A DNA stretch of 64,000 bases from Actinoplanes italicus (lineage in GTDB: Bacteria; Actinomycetota; Actinomycetes; Mycobacteriales; Micromonosporaceae), in the NCBI RefSeq assembly GCF_003001815.1, contig NZ_PVMZ01000028.1, forward strand, positions 53,795-117,794, given 5' to 3'. The translations under genes were made by a program, and so were the position numbers. This document shows, piece after piece, positions 32,839-41,880 of the stretch. The first letter of the stretch is position 1, and each line of letters starts with the position of its first letter. The notes below the pieces were generated by a model. The model made no database searches. It was not told where the DNA came from and worked only from the letters and a program-made list of their open reading frames with translations.

Positions 32839-34022
32839 TTCACCGTTTCGGCGTCGAGGGTGACCTGACGGCGCCCTCGGAGGAGCGGCTCGCCGTCGGT
32901 GACCCGCGGATGGTCGACTTCCTCGCGAAACTGGCCCGGAAGCTGCTCGCGCCCGCGGTGGCGCGGCGGCACCCCGAACTCGGATCGCTCGGCTACTTCC
33001 TGCGCCCGGCCGAGCTGAAACGGTCGGTCGAGCGGATGACCGCGCGCCAGGACGCGCTGGTCTTCCCCCGGGGCAACGTCTTTCACCTGCCACCGGCCAA
33101 CGTGGACACGATCTTCGTCTACTCCTGGGCGATCTCCGCGCTGGCCGGGAACCACAACGTGGTCCGGATCTCGTCACGGTCGGCAGGGGCGGCCGAGGTC
33201 ATCCTCGAGGCCCTGAACGAGACCGAGGCCGACCCGGTGATCGCCCGGACCCAGCGGATGGTCACCTACGGTCACGACGATGCCGTTACCGCGGCGCTGA
33301 GCCGGTGGTGCGACCTGCGCGTCATCTGGGGCGGCGACACGGCCGTCGACACCATCCGTAGACAACCGCTGCGGCCTTCCGCGCGGGATCTGACCTTCCC
33401 CGACCGTACGTCCTGGGCGGTTCTCTCGGTGCCGGGGTGGCGGGCCGCCGATCCGGCCGCGCGCCGGGCCGCCGTGGTCGGGTTCGCGAACGACGCGTAC
33501 TGGTTCGACCAGGCGGCCTGCTCCTCGCCACGGACCGTGTTCCTGGTCGGCGGTGGCGGAGACACCGGTGGGGTGCGGGCGGAGTTCCTGGATCTGTTGC
33601 TCGGCGTGGTCGACCAGCGCGGCTGGACCGTCGACCCGGCGATGGCCGTGGAGAAGCGGGTCAATGCGTACGGCCTGGCCGCGACCGGGGCCGCGACCGC
33701 GCTCGACTTCCCGGACAACCGGATCACGGCGGTGACCCTGGCCGGGACCGACCGGGCGCCGCGGCGGTGGATCGGTGCGGGCGCCTTCCCGTTCGCCGAG
33801 GTGGACTCCCTGATCGACCTGGTGCCGGCGATGAACCGCCAGGATCAGACGGTCAGCCACTTCGGGTTCACCCCGGCCGAGCTGCGAGCCTTCGCGGTGG
33901 AGCTGGGTGGCCGCGGCGTGGACCGGATCGTGCCGTTCGGCTCGGCCCTGACGTTCGGCGCCATCTGGGACGGCTACGACCTGCCCGCCGAGTTCACCCG
34001 CCTGACCACCCTCCAGCCCTGA
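32835..34022 (+). CDS. LuxC-like acyl-CoA/acyl-protein reductase
   Basis: The 395-residue aldehyde-dehydrogenase-fold protein has the LuxC pattern, with VFHLPPANVDTIFVYSW near residue 75-100 and the catalytic Cys229 in WFDQAACSSPRTVFLVG. LuxC reduces an acyl thioester to an aldehyde with NADPH. The ATG start overlaps the LuxE-like stop. It ends the acp-SDR-ligase-LuxE-LuxC set, and a palindromic element that can act as terminator follows 6 bases after the stop. The product may be an aldehyde or a keto/hydroxy-acyl building block for the glycan. Confidence 0.87.
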   Translation: MIHRFGVEGDLTAPSEERLAVGDPRMVDFLAKLARKLLAPAVARRHPELGSLGYFLRPAELKRSVERMTARQDALVFPRGNVFHLPPANVDTIFVYSWAISALAGNHNVVRISSRSAGAAEVILEALNETEADPVIARTQRMVTYGHDDAVTAALSRWCDLRVIWGGDTAVDTIRRQPLRPSARDLTFPDRTSWAVLSVPGWRAADPAARRAAVVGFANDAYWFDQAACSSPRTVFLVGGGGDTGGVRAEFLDLLLGVVDQRGWTVDPAMAVEKRVNAYGLAATGAATALDFPDNRITAVTLAGTDRAPRRWIGAGAFPFAEVDSLIDLVPAMNRQDQTVSHFGFTPAELRAFAVELGGRGVDRIVPFGSALTFGAIWDGYDLPAEFTRLTTLQP

Positions 34023-34027
34023 ACCCC

Positions 34028-34080
34028 GGCGGTGTCATACCGCTGTCTCACCGTGCCTGAGACAGCGGTGTGACACCGCC
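34028..34080. terminator. Palindromic repeat acting as terminator between convergent genes
   Basis: Arms 34028-34050 (ggcggtgtcataccgctgtc followed by tca) and 34058-34080 pair over 23 bp with one mismatch around a 7-nt loop. It separates the LuxC-like gene from the convergent glycosyltransferase gene. The core matches the palindrome embedded in the gene at 23930-25498. Confidence 0.8.
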
Positions 34081-34098
34081 AGGTTTGTTTTCCGCCTT

Positions 34099-35877
34099 TC
34101 AGCGGCGGCGCCAGACTCCCACCTGACCGTCGTCCTGGCTGGCGCCCAGCAGCTCGTAGCCGTACTTCGTGCCGTCCCAGTGGAACGGCACACCCGGGTA
34201 GTAGCGACCGATCACCACGTCGACGTCCGGCTTCGTGTCGTCCGGTAGTTGGGTCAGCTCGGTCCAGTAGACGTCGTGGTAGAGGACGAAGTACCCCTCG
34301 TGGGTCATGTCGCCGGTGAAGCCGATCGAGTCGCCGGGGCCGACGCCGAGCTCCGGCAGGTCGATCGGCAGGGTGTAGCGGGCCGCGATCGGCTCGATGA
34401 GGCGGTCCCGCATGACCGCCATGGTCACGCCGTTCAGCGCCACGACCAGCGCCAGTACCGGAATCATCAGCCTGCGCAACCGGGTCACGGCCAGCAGGAC
34501 GGCCAGTCCGGTGAGACCGATGGCGGTCCCGACGAGCGGCCGGAACTGCTTCCACCCCGCCGTGATGGTGATGATGTCCGGGCCGCCGAACAGGCCGTAC
34601 CCGAGCCGGTGTCCCTGTTCGGCGACATAGCGGAGCCGGAACGCGATGACCGCCCCGCCCACGCCGAGGATCAGCACCGGCACGATCGCGTATCTCACCA
34701 GCGTGCGGAGCCGGCTGTCGGCCAGGACGGCGAAACCGAAGAGCAGCCAGAACGGTACGAACACCTGCACGTACCGCGAGTAGATCGCGTCGGCCGGGAG
34801 CCCGACGAGTCCGGCCAGGATCAGAGCCGCACCGAGGGCGGTGCCGACCGTGCTGAGCAGGGCCACACCGGCGGTCCACCGGAACGCCGCGTCCCGCCCA
34901 CCCGGGGGACGGAACGTTCGTTCCGCCGGGTTCACGCCGGCCGGCCGGAAGATCTCCAGGGCGGCAGCCACCCAGGCCAGGCCGGCCAGACCGGCGGTGA
35001 CCACGCACAGGTACCAGATGTTGGTGCCGAACGCGGCGATGAACACCTGGAGCCGCTGGCCGTCGGTGAACACCTCGAGAGTGCCGCCACCGACGATGTC
35101 GCCACGCAGGTGGACCCGGTCGCCGACCAGCAGGATGACCACCTGGTTCAGCACGATCAGCGCCATCACCGGCACGAGCGACAGGGCGGCGGATCGCACC
35201 CTCGCCAGGCGCCGGAACACCAGGAAGGCCAGGAACGCGAAGTAGACGAGCAGCAGGATCGTGCCGCGGATGTGCACGGTGTAGAGCACGCCGGTGATCA
35301 CGCCCGCGGTGATCGCCGCACCCTTGCGAGCCGTGTCGCCGAGCCACCGATGGATCGCCAGGAACCAGCCGAGCATCAGCGGCGCCATGATCGAGTCGGT
35401 CATGCCGACGAGCGACCAGAAGACGCCGGCCGGGATCGTGGCGGCGGCGAGCGCGGCGGCCAGCGCGATCCAGGGCTTCAGCCCGAACATCCGGCGGCCC
35501 AGCAGATACGCCAGCGGCAGCGTCAATGCGCTGATCATGGCATTGACGACATGCACGATCTTGTACGAGGTGGCGAAGTCCAGCCCGAACAGGAACGCCG
35601 GTGATACGAGCAGTGGGTACCCGATGCGCCGGAACAGCGGCGTCTCCGAGCTGAAGCCCTCGGGCCCGCCGGCGATCGCCCGCGCCGCGTTCATGTAGCT
35701 GTCCTCATCGGTGTGCGCGATGGGATGCGTGATCGGGTTGCCGAGCCAGAGCCGCCACAACACTCCGGCCAGCCACCCGAGCACGAGGACCGCCACGATG
35801 ACGGTTCCCGTCCGGTCGGGGGCGGGTTTCGCCGGCGTCGCTTGCCGTCGCGGGGCCGGAGTGACGTCTGTCGTCAT
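34099..35877 (-). CDS. GT-C fold membrane glycosyltransferase (ArnT/PMT-like)
   Basis: The 592-residue protein has about 11-12 transmembrane segments and a C-terminal soluble domain (from about residue 480). After the first helix comes HPIAHTDEDSYMNAARAI, with the acidic pair that binds metal or donor phosphate in GT-C enzymes. RRIGYPLLVSP follows. Such enzymes use polyprenyl-phosphate sugars and glycosylate lipids or proteins on the outer face. The DUF2304-GT2-GtrA operon, divergent from it and 206 bases away, could supply that donor. ATG start; no clear ribosome binding site. Confidence 0.82.
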   Translation of the reverse strand: MTTDVTPAPRRQATPAKPAPDRTGTVIVAVLVLGWLAGVLWRLWLGNPITHPIAHTDEDSYMNAARAIAGGPEGFSSETPLFRRIGYPLLVSPAFLFGLDFATSYKIVHVVNAMISALTLPLAYLLGRRMFGLKPWIALAAALAAATIPAGVFWSLVGMTDSIMAPLMLGWFLAIHRWLGDTARKGAAITAGVITGVLYTVHIRGTILLLVYFAFLAFLVFRRLARVRSAALSLVPVMALIVLNQVVILLVGDRVHLRGDIVGGGTLEVFTDGQRLQVFIAAFGTNIWYLCVVTAGLAGLAWVAAALEIFRPAGVNPAERTFRPPGGRDAAFRWTAGVALLSTVGTALGAALILAGLVGLPADAIYSRYVQVFVPFWLLFGFAVLADSRLRTLVRYAIVPVLILGVGGAVIAFRLRYVAEQGHRLGYGLFGGPDIITITAGWKQFRPLVGTAIGLTGLAVLLAVTRLRRLMIPVLALVVALNGVTMAVMRDRLIEPIAARYTLPIDLPELGVGPGDSIGFTGDMTHEGYFVLYHDVYWTELTQLPDDTKPDVDVVIGRYYPGVPFHWDGTKYGYELLGASQDDGQVGVWRRR

Positions 35878-36083
35878 CGTGATCGCTTTCGCCTGTGAAT
35901 GAACGGCGACACGCTAACAGCAGACAGTGCCTGTTTTTCGATCCCTTGGGTCATTGTCCGCACTCGACAGCAGGCGGACATGTCGCGTCCACTTGACGTC
36001 TTCCTGGTTCATGTCGGAAAGAAATTTTCATCGCCAATTCTCTATTCCGCGCATCGGGGAAGTTTCAGACGGCGGGGAATCTG

Positions 36084-36449
36084 ATGAGGTTGGTCTTTGT
36101 GACGGCCGCGACCGGGGTCGTCATGGTGGTCGTGATCTTCGAGCTGCTGCGCAGACGGCAACTGCGTGAGAAGTACGGCGCGTTATGGCTGGTGGTAGCC
36201 CTTGCCGTGCTCCCGCTTGCGTTCTTTCCGACTCTGCTCGACGGGTTCACCTCGGTCCTCGGCATCGCCTCCGGACTGAGCCTGTTCCTGTTCCTGAGCG
36301 TCGTCTTCCTGCTTCTGGTCTCGGTGCATCTCTCCTGGGAGAGCAGCCGGCTCGAGGAGGAGACGCGGTGTCTCTCCGAGGAGATCGCGCTTCTCCGTGC
36401 GGAGGTCGCCGAATTCAAGGAGTCGCGAGAGAGGGTGAATGCGCCGTGA
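36084..36449 (+). CDS. DUF2304 membrane protein
   Basis: The 121-residue protein has three transmembrane segments (about 3-20, 35-52, 63-82) and a C-terminal coiled coil. The ELLRRRQLREKYGALWL motif is typical of DUF2304 proteins. These occur next to polyprenyl-phosphate glycosyltransferases, probably as partners or scaffolds. The stop overlaps the GT2 start (GTGA). The 206 bp upstream hold the divergent promoters; TTGACG at 35993 is a possible -35 element. Confidence 0.85.
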   Translation: MRLVFVTAATGVVMVVVIFELLRRRQLREKYGALWLVVALAVLPLAFFPTLLDGFTSVLGIASGLSLFLFLSVVFLLLVSVHLSWESSRLEEETRCLSEEIALLRAEVAEFKESRERVNAP

Positions 36450-37150
36450 CCGCGACCAATGAGCGCCTGCTCACGATCCTGCCCGCCTGGAACGAGGCGG
36501 AATCGATCACCGCGGTCATCAAGGAGATCCAGCGGGAACTCCCCGAGGTGGACATCCTGGTCGTCGACGACTGCTCCCGGGACACGACGGCGGCGGTCGC
36601 CCGGGCCGCCGGAGCGAAGGTTCTGCGGCTGCCGTACAACCTCGGGGTCGGGGGTGCACGACGACTCGGTTATCGGTACGCCGCCGAGCACCACTACGAC
36701 ATCGCCGTGCAGATGGACGCCGACGGGCAGCACGATCCGCGGTACGTACGCGACATGGTGGACGCCCTGGCGACCGCCGACCTGGTGATCGGCGCACGGT
36801 TCGCCGGCGAGGGCGCGTACCGGGTCAGTGGCCCGCGGCAGTGGGCCATGAAGCTGCTGTCGGTGGCGCTGTCCGCGATCGCCGGGACGAGGCTGACCGA
36901 CACCACCTCCGGGTTCCGGGCGTGCCGCGGTGAGCTGATCGAGTTCTACTCCCGCAACTTCCCGGTCGAGTACCTCGGCGACACGGTCGACACGATCGTC
37001 CAGACCCGGCGGTCGGGATACCTGATCAGCCAGATTCCGGTCTCGATGCGGCCGAGGCAGGGCGGTACGCCGAGCGCGTCGCCGGCCAAGTCGATGGTCT
37101 ACCTGCTGCGCTCCGGGCTGGCACTGCTCCTTGCGCTGGTCCGGCGGTGA
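36446..37150 (+). CDS. Family 2 glycosyltransferase (polyprenyl-phosphate sugar synthase type)
   Basis: The 234-residue GT-A protein has TILPAWNEAESI, VVDDCSRDTTA, the DXD-like metal motif QMDADGQHDP and TDTTSGFRACRGELIEFYS, as in DPM1/DolP-mannose synthase relatives. It would load a sugar from a nucleotide donor onto polyprenyl phosphate at the inner face of the membrane. It is coupled to DUF2304 upstream and GtrA downstream by GTGA overlaps. GTG start. Confidence 0.88.
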   Translation: MTATNERLLTILPAWNEAESITAVIKEIQRELPEVDILVVDDCSRDTTAAVARAAGAKVLRLPYNLGVGGARRLGYRYAAEHHYDIAVQMDADGQHDPRYVRDMVDALATADLVIGARFAGEGAYRVSGPRQWAMKLLSVALSAIAGTRLTDTTSGFRACRGELIEFYSRNFPVEYLGDTVDTIVQTRRSGYLISQIPVSMRPRQGGTPSASPAKSMVYLLRSGLALLLALVRR

Positions 37151-37554
37151 CCGCCGGGGTCGACTCCGGCCGGTCCGTGCTCCGGATCACCCGCAGCAGC
37201 GGCTTCCGCTTCCTGGTCGTCGGCGGCACGAGCGTGGTGGTGGACGCGGGCCTGCTCTGGGTGCTGCACGGCCTGGTCGGCATGTGGCTGGAACCGGCCA
37301 CCGCGCTGTCGTTCCTCGCCGGTCTCGTGGTGAACTTCGCGCTCAACCGGCAGTGGTCGTTCGCCTCGACCGGGCGGATGCGATCCCAGGCCGTCCGGTA
37401 CGCCGCGCTCGTGGCCGTGAACCTGCTGGTCACCGTCGTGCTCGTCAAAGCACTCACCACCCTGGGCGTGATGTACCTGATCGCGAAGGTGTTCACCACG
37501 GCACTGCTGTCGGTGGTCAACTATTTCGTCTCGCGGAAGTGGATCTTCAGCTGA
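37147..37554 (+). CDS. GtrA-like membrane protein (flippase candidate)
   Basis: The 135-residue protein has four transmembrane segments and the GtrA pattern: FRFLVVGGTSVVVDAGLLWV, then FLAGLVVNFALNRQWSF and ending NYFVSRKWIFS. GtrA proteins are thought to move polyprenyl-phosphate sugars across the membrane for glycosylation outside. With the upstream GT2 and DUF2304 genes this is a compact donor-supply operon for a GT-C enzyme such as the one at 34099-35877. Confidence 0.88.
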   Translation: MTAGVDSGRSVLRITRSSGFRFLVVGGTSVVVDAGLLWVLHGLVGMWLEPATALSFLAGLVVNFALNRQWSFASTGRMRSQAVRYAALVAVNLLVTVVLVKALTTLGVMYLIAKVFTTALLSVVNYFVSRKWIFS

Positions 37555-37632
37555 AGGTCGGGTTATCCCTACCCTCGGGTGGGCGGCTCACGGGATCGCC
37601 CCGGTGGGCGCGGGTGAATAGCGTCTTGGAGC

Positions 37633-38937
37633 ATGACGACGACACACGTTGAGGCGGCACCCCACCGGAGCCTGTTCGGCCGCCTGCTTCGCCAACTGGG
37701 GATCGACACGCAGTACGTGCTGCTCGGCTTCCCGATCGGCCTGATCACGCTGGTCGTCGGCCTCACCGGATTCGCACTGGGCATCGGCACCGCGATCATC
37801 TGGGTCGGCCTGCCGATCCTGGTCGGCACGCTCATGGTGTCCCGCGGCTTCGCCATGACCGAGCGGGTCCGGATCAGCCCGGTGCTGCGGCGCCCCAGCC
37901 CGCACGCGATCTACAAGAGCAACCGTGGGCGCGGCTTCGTCCGCCGTACCCTCGGCCCGCTGTCGGATCAGCAGACCTGGCTCGACTGGACCCACGCGAT
38001 CTTCCGGTTCATCCCGAGCACCATCGGCTTCTGCTTCGTCGTCACCTGGTGGGCCGGCACGCTGGCCGGACTCAGCTACCCGCTGTGGGACTGGGCGCTG
38101 CCGCACCCGCCGGACAACTACGAGCTGCACGAACTGCTCGGCTTCTCGGACACCGTCGGCACCCGGATGATGTTCAACCTCAGCATCGGGGTGTTCTTCG
38201 CCGGCACGCTGTACTGGGTGGTTCGCGGTGTCGCGCTGATGGAGGCCTGGTTCGCCCGGAGCCTGCTGGTAGCCGCCTCCGAACTGCGCCTGCAGGTGGC
38301 CGAGGCCGAGGAGGCCCGGGACGTGGCTCAGCGGCAGAAGCAGGCGGCGGTCTCCGCTGAGGCGGTGGCGCTGCGCAAGCTGGAACGTGACATCCACGAC
38401 GGCCCGCAGCAGCGGCTGGTCCGCCTCGCCATGGACCTCGGCCGGGCCGAGCAGCAGTTCACCGAGGATCCGGAGCGGGCCAGGGCGATCGTGGCCGAGG
38501 CGCTCAGCCAGACCCGGGAGACACTCGACGAGCTGCGTGCCCTGTCCCGCGGCATCGCCCCGCCGATCCTGGTGGACCGGGGCCTGCGGGCGGCGCTGAC
38601 CGCGCTGGCCGGCCGGTGCACCATCCCGGTGGACCTGGACGCGCCGCCGATGGACCGCCTGGACCCGGGAGTCGAGTCGACCGCCTACTTCGTGGTCGCC
38701 GAGGCGCTGACCAACGTCGCCAAGCACAGCCACGCCAACGAGGTGCAGGTCAGCGTGCAGCGGATCGACACCGGCCTGATCGTGACGGTCGCCGACGACG
38801 GTGTCGGTGGGGCGAGCCTGGCCAAGGGACACGGCCTGGCCGGCCTGAACGACCGGGTGGAGGCCGCCGGGGGAGTGCTCGCGGTGGACAGCCCGGCCGA
38901 CGGCGGGACGCGGCTCACGGCGGCACTGCCCCTCTGA
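37633..38937 (+). CDS. Sensor histidine kinase (NarX/DesK-like, HisKA_3)
   Basis: The 434-residue kinase has an N-terminal membrane sensor domain with four transmembrane segments (about 28-75 and 125-205, the actinobacterial 'sensor domain' type). HisKA_3 follows with His255 in KLERDIHDGPQQRLVRLAMD. An HATPase domain follows (EALTNVAKHSHAN, VADDGVGGA, GHGLAGLNDRVEAAGG). The response regulator gene follows after 28 bases. TAGCGT at 37619-37624 suggests a near-leaderless ATG start. The signal is unknown. Confidence 0.9.
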   Translation: MTTTHVEAAPHRSLFGRLLRQLGIDTQYVLLGFPIGLITLVVGLTGFALGIGTAIIWVGLPILVGTLMVSRGFAMTERVRISPVLRRPSPHAIYKSNRGRGFVRRTLGPLSDQQTWLDWTHAIFRFIPSTIGFCFVVTWWAGTLAGLSYPLWDWALPHPPDNYELHELLGFSDTVGTRMMFNLSIGVFFAGTLYWVVRGVALMEAWFARSLLVAASELRLQVAEAEEARDVAQRQKQAAVSAEAVALRKLERDIHDGPQQRLVRLAMDLGRAEQQFTEDPERARAIVAEALSQTRETLDELRALSRGIAPPILVDRGLRAALTALAGRCTIPVDLDAPPMDRLDPGVESTAYFVVAEALTNVAKHSHANEVQVSVQRIDTGLIVTVADDGVGGASLAKGHGLAGLNDRVEAAGGVLAVDSPADGGTRLTAALPL

Positions 38938-38965
38938 AGCCCTGCGGATCTGACAGCATGACCGC

Positions 38966-39610
38966 ATGCGGGTGGTCATTGCCGATGATGCGGTGCTGTT
39001 GCGGGAGGGCCTGATCCGGCTCGTCGAGGAGAACGGTCATACCGTCGTCTCGGCCGTCGGGGACGGGCCCTCGCTCGTTCAAGCAATCAAGGAACACCGT
39101 CCGGACGTCTCCATCGTGGACGTCCGGATGCCGCCTTCGCACACCGATGAAGGTCTCCGCGCCTCGGTCGAGGCCCGTGCCGCGGTGCCGGGCAGCCCGA
39201 TCCTGGTGCTCTCCCAATACGTCGAGGTCTCGTACGCCGACGATCTTCTGGCCGACCGCCGTGGGGCGGTCGGCTATCTGCTCAAGGACCGGGTCTCGGT
39301 AGTCGCCGAGTTCCTGGACAACCTCCGCCGGGTGGCCGAGGGCGGCACGGTGCTCGACCCCGAGGTGGTCGCCCAGCTGCTGGTGCGGCGCCGGCGTGAC
39401 GACCCGATGCGCAGCCTGACCCCGCGGGAGCGGCAGGTGCTGGGTCTGATGGCCGAGGGCATGTCGAACACCGCGATCGCGCGCAAGATGGTGGTAACCG
39501 ACGGTGCGGTGGAGAAGCACGTCCGCAACATCTTCACGAAGCTGGGTCTGCACCAGGACGAGGAGCAGCACCGGCGGGTGTTGGCGGTGCTGGCCTACCT
39601 TCAGGCGTAG
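38966..39610 (+). CDS. NarL/FixJ-family response regulator
   Basis: The 214-residue protein has a receiver domain (acidic pair D7-D8, phosphoacceptor D52 in SIVDVRMPP, Lys in YLLKDRV) and a LuxR-type helix-turn-helix (LTPRERQVLGLMAEGMSNTA, then EKHVRNIFTKLGL). It is the partner of the kinase directly upstream. The MMPL transporter gene starts 71 bases downstream and is a possible target. Confidence 0.92.
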   Translation: MRVVIADDAVLLREGLIRLVEENGHTVVSAVGDGPSLVQAIKEHRPDVSIVDVRMPPSHTDEGLRASVEARAAVPGSPILVLSQYVEVSYADDLLADRRGAVGYLLKDRVSVVAEFLDNLRRVAEGGTVLDPEVVAQLLVRRRRDDPMRSLTPRERQVLGLMAEGMSNTAIARKMVVTDGAVEKHVRNIFTKLGLHQDEEQHRRVLAVLAYLQA

Positions 39611-39681
39611 GGCTAGCACTACCCCGGACCGGGGTGTCTTCCGTATCGATTGGCCACTTCGGACTCCATAGCGTTTTCCCC

Positions 39682-41880
39682 ATGGAGAACAGGGAAAACG
39701 TCAAGGGAATCGCGGCTCGTGTCGCGATCTGGAGTGCCCGCCATCGGGTGCTCGCGATACTCGGCTGGATCGTCTTCGTCGCCGCCACGGTCGTCCTGAG
39801 CGGCATGATCGGCACCAAGCAGGCGGACGAGGGCACGGCCGGGCACGGGGAATCCGGCGACGCCGACCGGATCATCGCGGCGGCCGGGTTCCCGGAGCAG
39901 CCGGCCGGCGAGATGGTGCTGATCCAGAACCGGGCCGAGTCGGACCGGACGGCGGCCAGCGCGGAGATCACCAGGGTTCTCGGTACGACCACCGGCGTCA
40001 CCGACGTGCAGGAGCCGATCCAGTCCGCCGACAACCGGTCGACCCTGATCAGCTTCAACATCGCCGGTGACCCCCAGACCGCCGAGGAGCGGGTCGGGCC
40101 GGTCATGGACGCCGTGGCGAAGGTGCAGGCCGCCCATCCCGGCCTCTACATCGCCGAGGCCGGCTCGGCGAGCGCCGACCAGCTTGTCACCGAAGAGCTC
40201 GAGGGCGGCCTGAACCGCCTCGGGATGCTGTCCATCCCGGTGACGCTGGGCATCCTGCTCGTGGCATTCGGCGCGGTGGTCGCCTCGTTCCTGCCCGTCC
40301 TGCTGGCGATCATGTCGGTGGTCGCCGCGATCGGCCTGATGGCGGCGGCGAGCCGCTTCGCTCCCGCGGTCGACGAGACCACGCACGTCATGCTGCTGAT
40401 CGGCCTGGCCGTCGGTGTCGACTACTGCCTGTTCTACATCCGCCGGGAACGCGACGAGCGCCGCCGGGGAGCCGACCCGCACCGGGCGCTGACGATCGCC
40501 GCGCAGACCTCGGGCCGTTCGATCTGGGTCTCCGGCCTGACCGTCATGATCGCCATGGCCGGCATGTACTTCACCCAGGACGTCGTGTTCGTCAGCTTCG
40601 CCACCGGCACCATCCTGGTGGTGGCCACGGCCGTGCTCGGCTCGCTGACCGTGCTGCCCGCCCTGCTCTCGGCGCTGGGTGACCGGGTCGACGCCATCAA
40701 GATCCCCGGCCTCTACCGTCGCAACAGTGATGGCCGCGTCTGGAACGCGCTGCTCAACGTCGTACTCGCCAAGCCGTTGATCTCCGCGATCGTCGCCGTC
40801 GCCGCACTCGCCGCACTGGCCTACCCCGCCCTCGATCTGAAGACCCGTGGCCAGGGCATCCAGGACGTCTCGCCGGACGCCCCGGTGGTCCAGACGTTCC
40901 TGGCCATCAGCGAGTCGTTCCCCAGCAAGACCACGCCGGCGCAGATCGTCGTCAAGGACGACTCGGTCAAGTCCGCCGAGTTCGACAAGGCCGTGGCCGG
41001 GCTCGAGGCCGCGGTCCAGGGCAGCGGCGGGAAGCTGGTCGAGCCCATCGATGTCGATGTCAATCCGGCCGGGAACGTCGCGATCGTGTCGGTCGGCCTG
41101 GCCGGCAAGGAGAGCGACAGCGTCGCCGTCGACGCGCTGAACCTGCTGCGTGACAAGGTCGTGCCGGACACCTTCGGCCGGATCGACGGTGCCACCGCGC
41201 TGGTCACCGGCTCCACCGCGGGCGGTGTCGACTACAACGAGCAACTCGACAAGACCCTGCCGCTGGTGTTCGCCTTCGTCCTCGGACTGGCGTTCATCCT
41301 GCTGCTGGTGTCGTTCCGGTCGGTCGTGGTCGCGGTCACCGGGTTGCTGCTGAACCTGCTGTCGGTCGCGGCCTGCTACGGCATGCTGGTCTACGTCTTC
41401 CAGTGGGGCAACTTCGAGGACCAGCTCGGCTTCGTCTCCGGCGGCGGCATCACCAACTGGATCCCGATGTTCCTGTTCGTGATCCTGTTCGGGCTGTCGA
41501 TGGACTACCACGTCTTCGTGGTCAGCCGGATCCGTGAGGGCCACGACCGCGGCCTGCCGACGCGGGACGCGGTCCGTGAGGGCATCGGACAGACCGCCGG
41601 CGTGATCACCAGCGCCGCCGTGGTGATGGTCGCGGTGTTCGCGCTCTTCGCCACCCTCCCGCTGACCGCCACCAAGGAGATGGGCGTCGGTCTCGCCGTG
41701 GCGGTCCTGCTGGATGCCACGATCATCCGGGCCGTGCTGCTGCCCTCGGTGATGACGATGCTCGGCCGGGCCAACTGGTGGCTGCCGAAGTGGCTGGGCT
41801 GGCTGCCGGAGATCGCGCATGAGCCGCCGGCGCAGGTCACCCCTGAGCGCCCCGAGCGGGAGCTGATCCCGATCAGCTGA
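39682..41880 (+). CDS. MMPL-family RND transporter
   Basis: The 732-residue protein has 12 transmembrane segments in two halves, each with a large extracytoplasmic loop. It carries IGLAVGVDYCLFYIRRERDE and the second-half FGLSMDYHVFVVSRIREGHD, the MMPL proton-relay GxxxDY motifs. These pumps export lipids, glycolipids or drugs. It may be controlled by the adjacent two-component system. The ATG at 39682 is preferred over 39634, as the frame upstream does not look like protein; a TAGCGT box at 39669-39674 suggests leaderless start. The end overlaps crcB on the other strand by 8 bases. Confidence 0.9.
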   Translation: MENRENVKGIAARVAIWSARHRVLAILGWIVFVAATVVLSGMIGTKQADEGTAGHGESGDADRIIAAAGFPEQPAGEMVLIQNRAESDRTAASAEITRVLGTTTGVTDVQEPIQSADNRSTLISFNIAGDPQTAEERVGPVMDAVAKVQAAHPGLYIAEAGSASADQLVTEELEGGLNRLGMLSIPVTLGILLVAFGAVVASFLPVLLAIMSVVAAIGLMAAASRFAPAVDETTHVMLLIGLAVGVDYCLFYIRRERDERRRGADPHRALTIAAQTSGRSIWVSGLTVMIAMAGMYFTQDVVFVSFATGTILVVATAVLGSLTVLPALLSALGDRVDAIKIPGLYRRNSDGRVWNALLNVVLAKPLISAIVAVAALAALAYPALDLKTRGQGIQDVSPDAPVVQTFLAISESFPSKTTPAQIVVKDDSVKSAEFDKAVAGLEAAVQGSGGKLVEPIDVDVNPAGNVAIVSVGLAGKESDSVAVDALNLLRDKVVPDTFGRIDGATALVTGSTAGGVDYNEQLDKTLPLVFAFVLGLAFILLLVSFRSVVVAVTGLLLNLLSVAACYGMLVYVFQWGNFEDQLGFVSGGGITNWIPMFLFVILFGLSMDYHVFVVSRIREGHDRGLPTRDAVREGIGQTAGVITSAAVVMVAVFALFATLPLTATKEMGVGLAVAVLLDATIIRAVLLPSVMTMLGRANWWLPKWLGWLPEIAHEPPAQVTPERPERELIPIS

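Noticed and set aside
28601..34022. Bioluminescence (lux) operon
   Set aside because: LuxE- and LuxC-like genes are present, but luxA, luxB and luxD are not, and the context is glycan synthesis.
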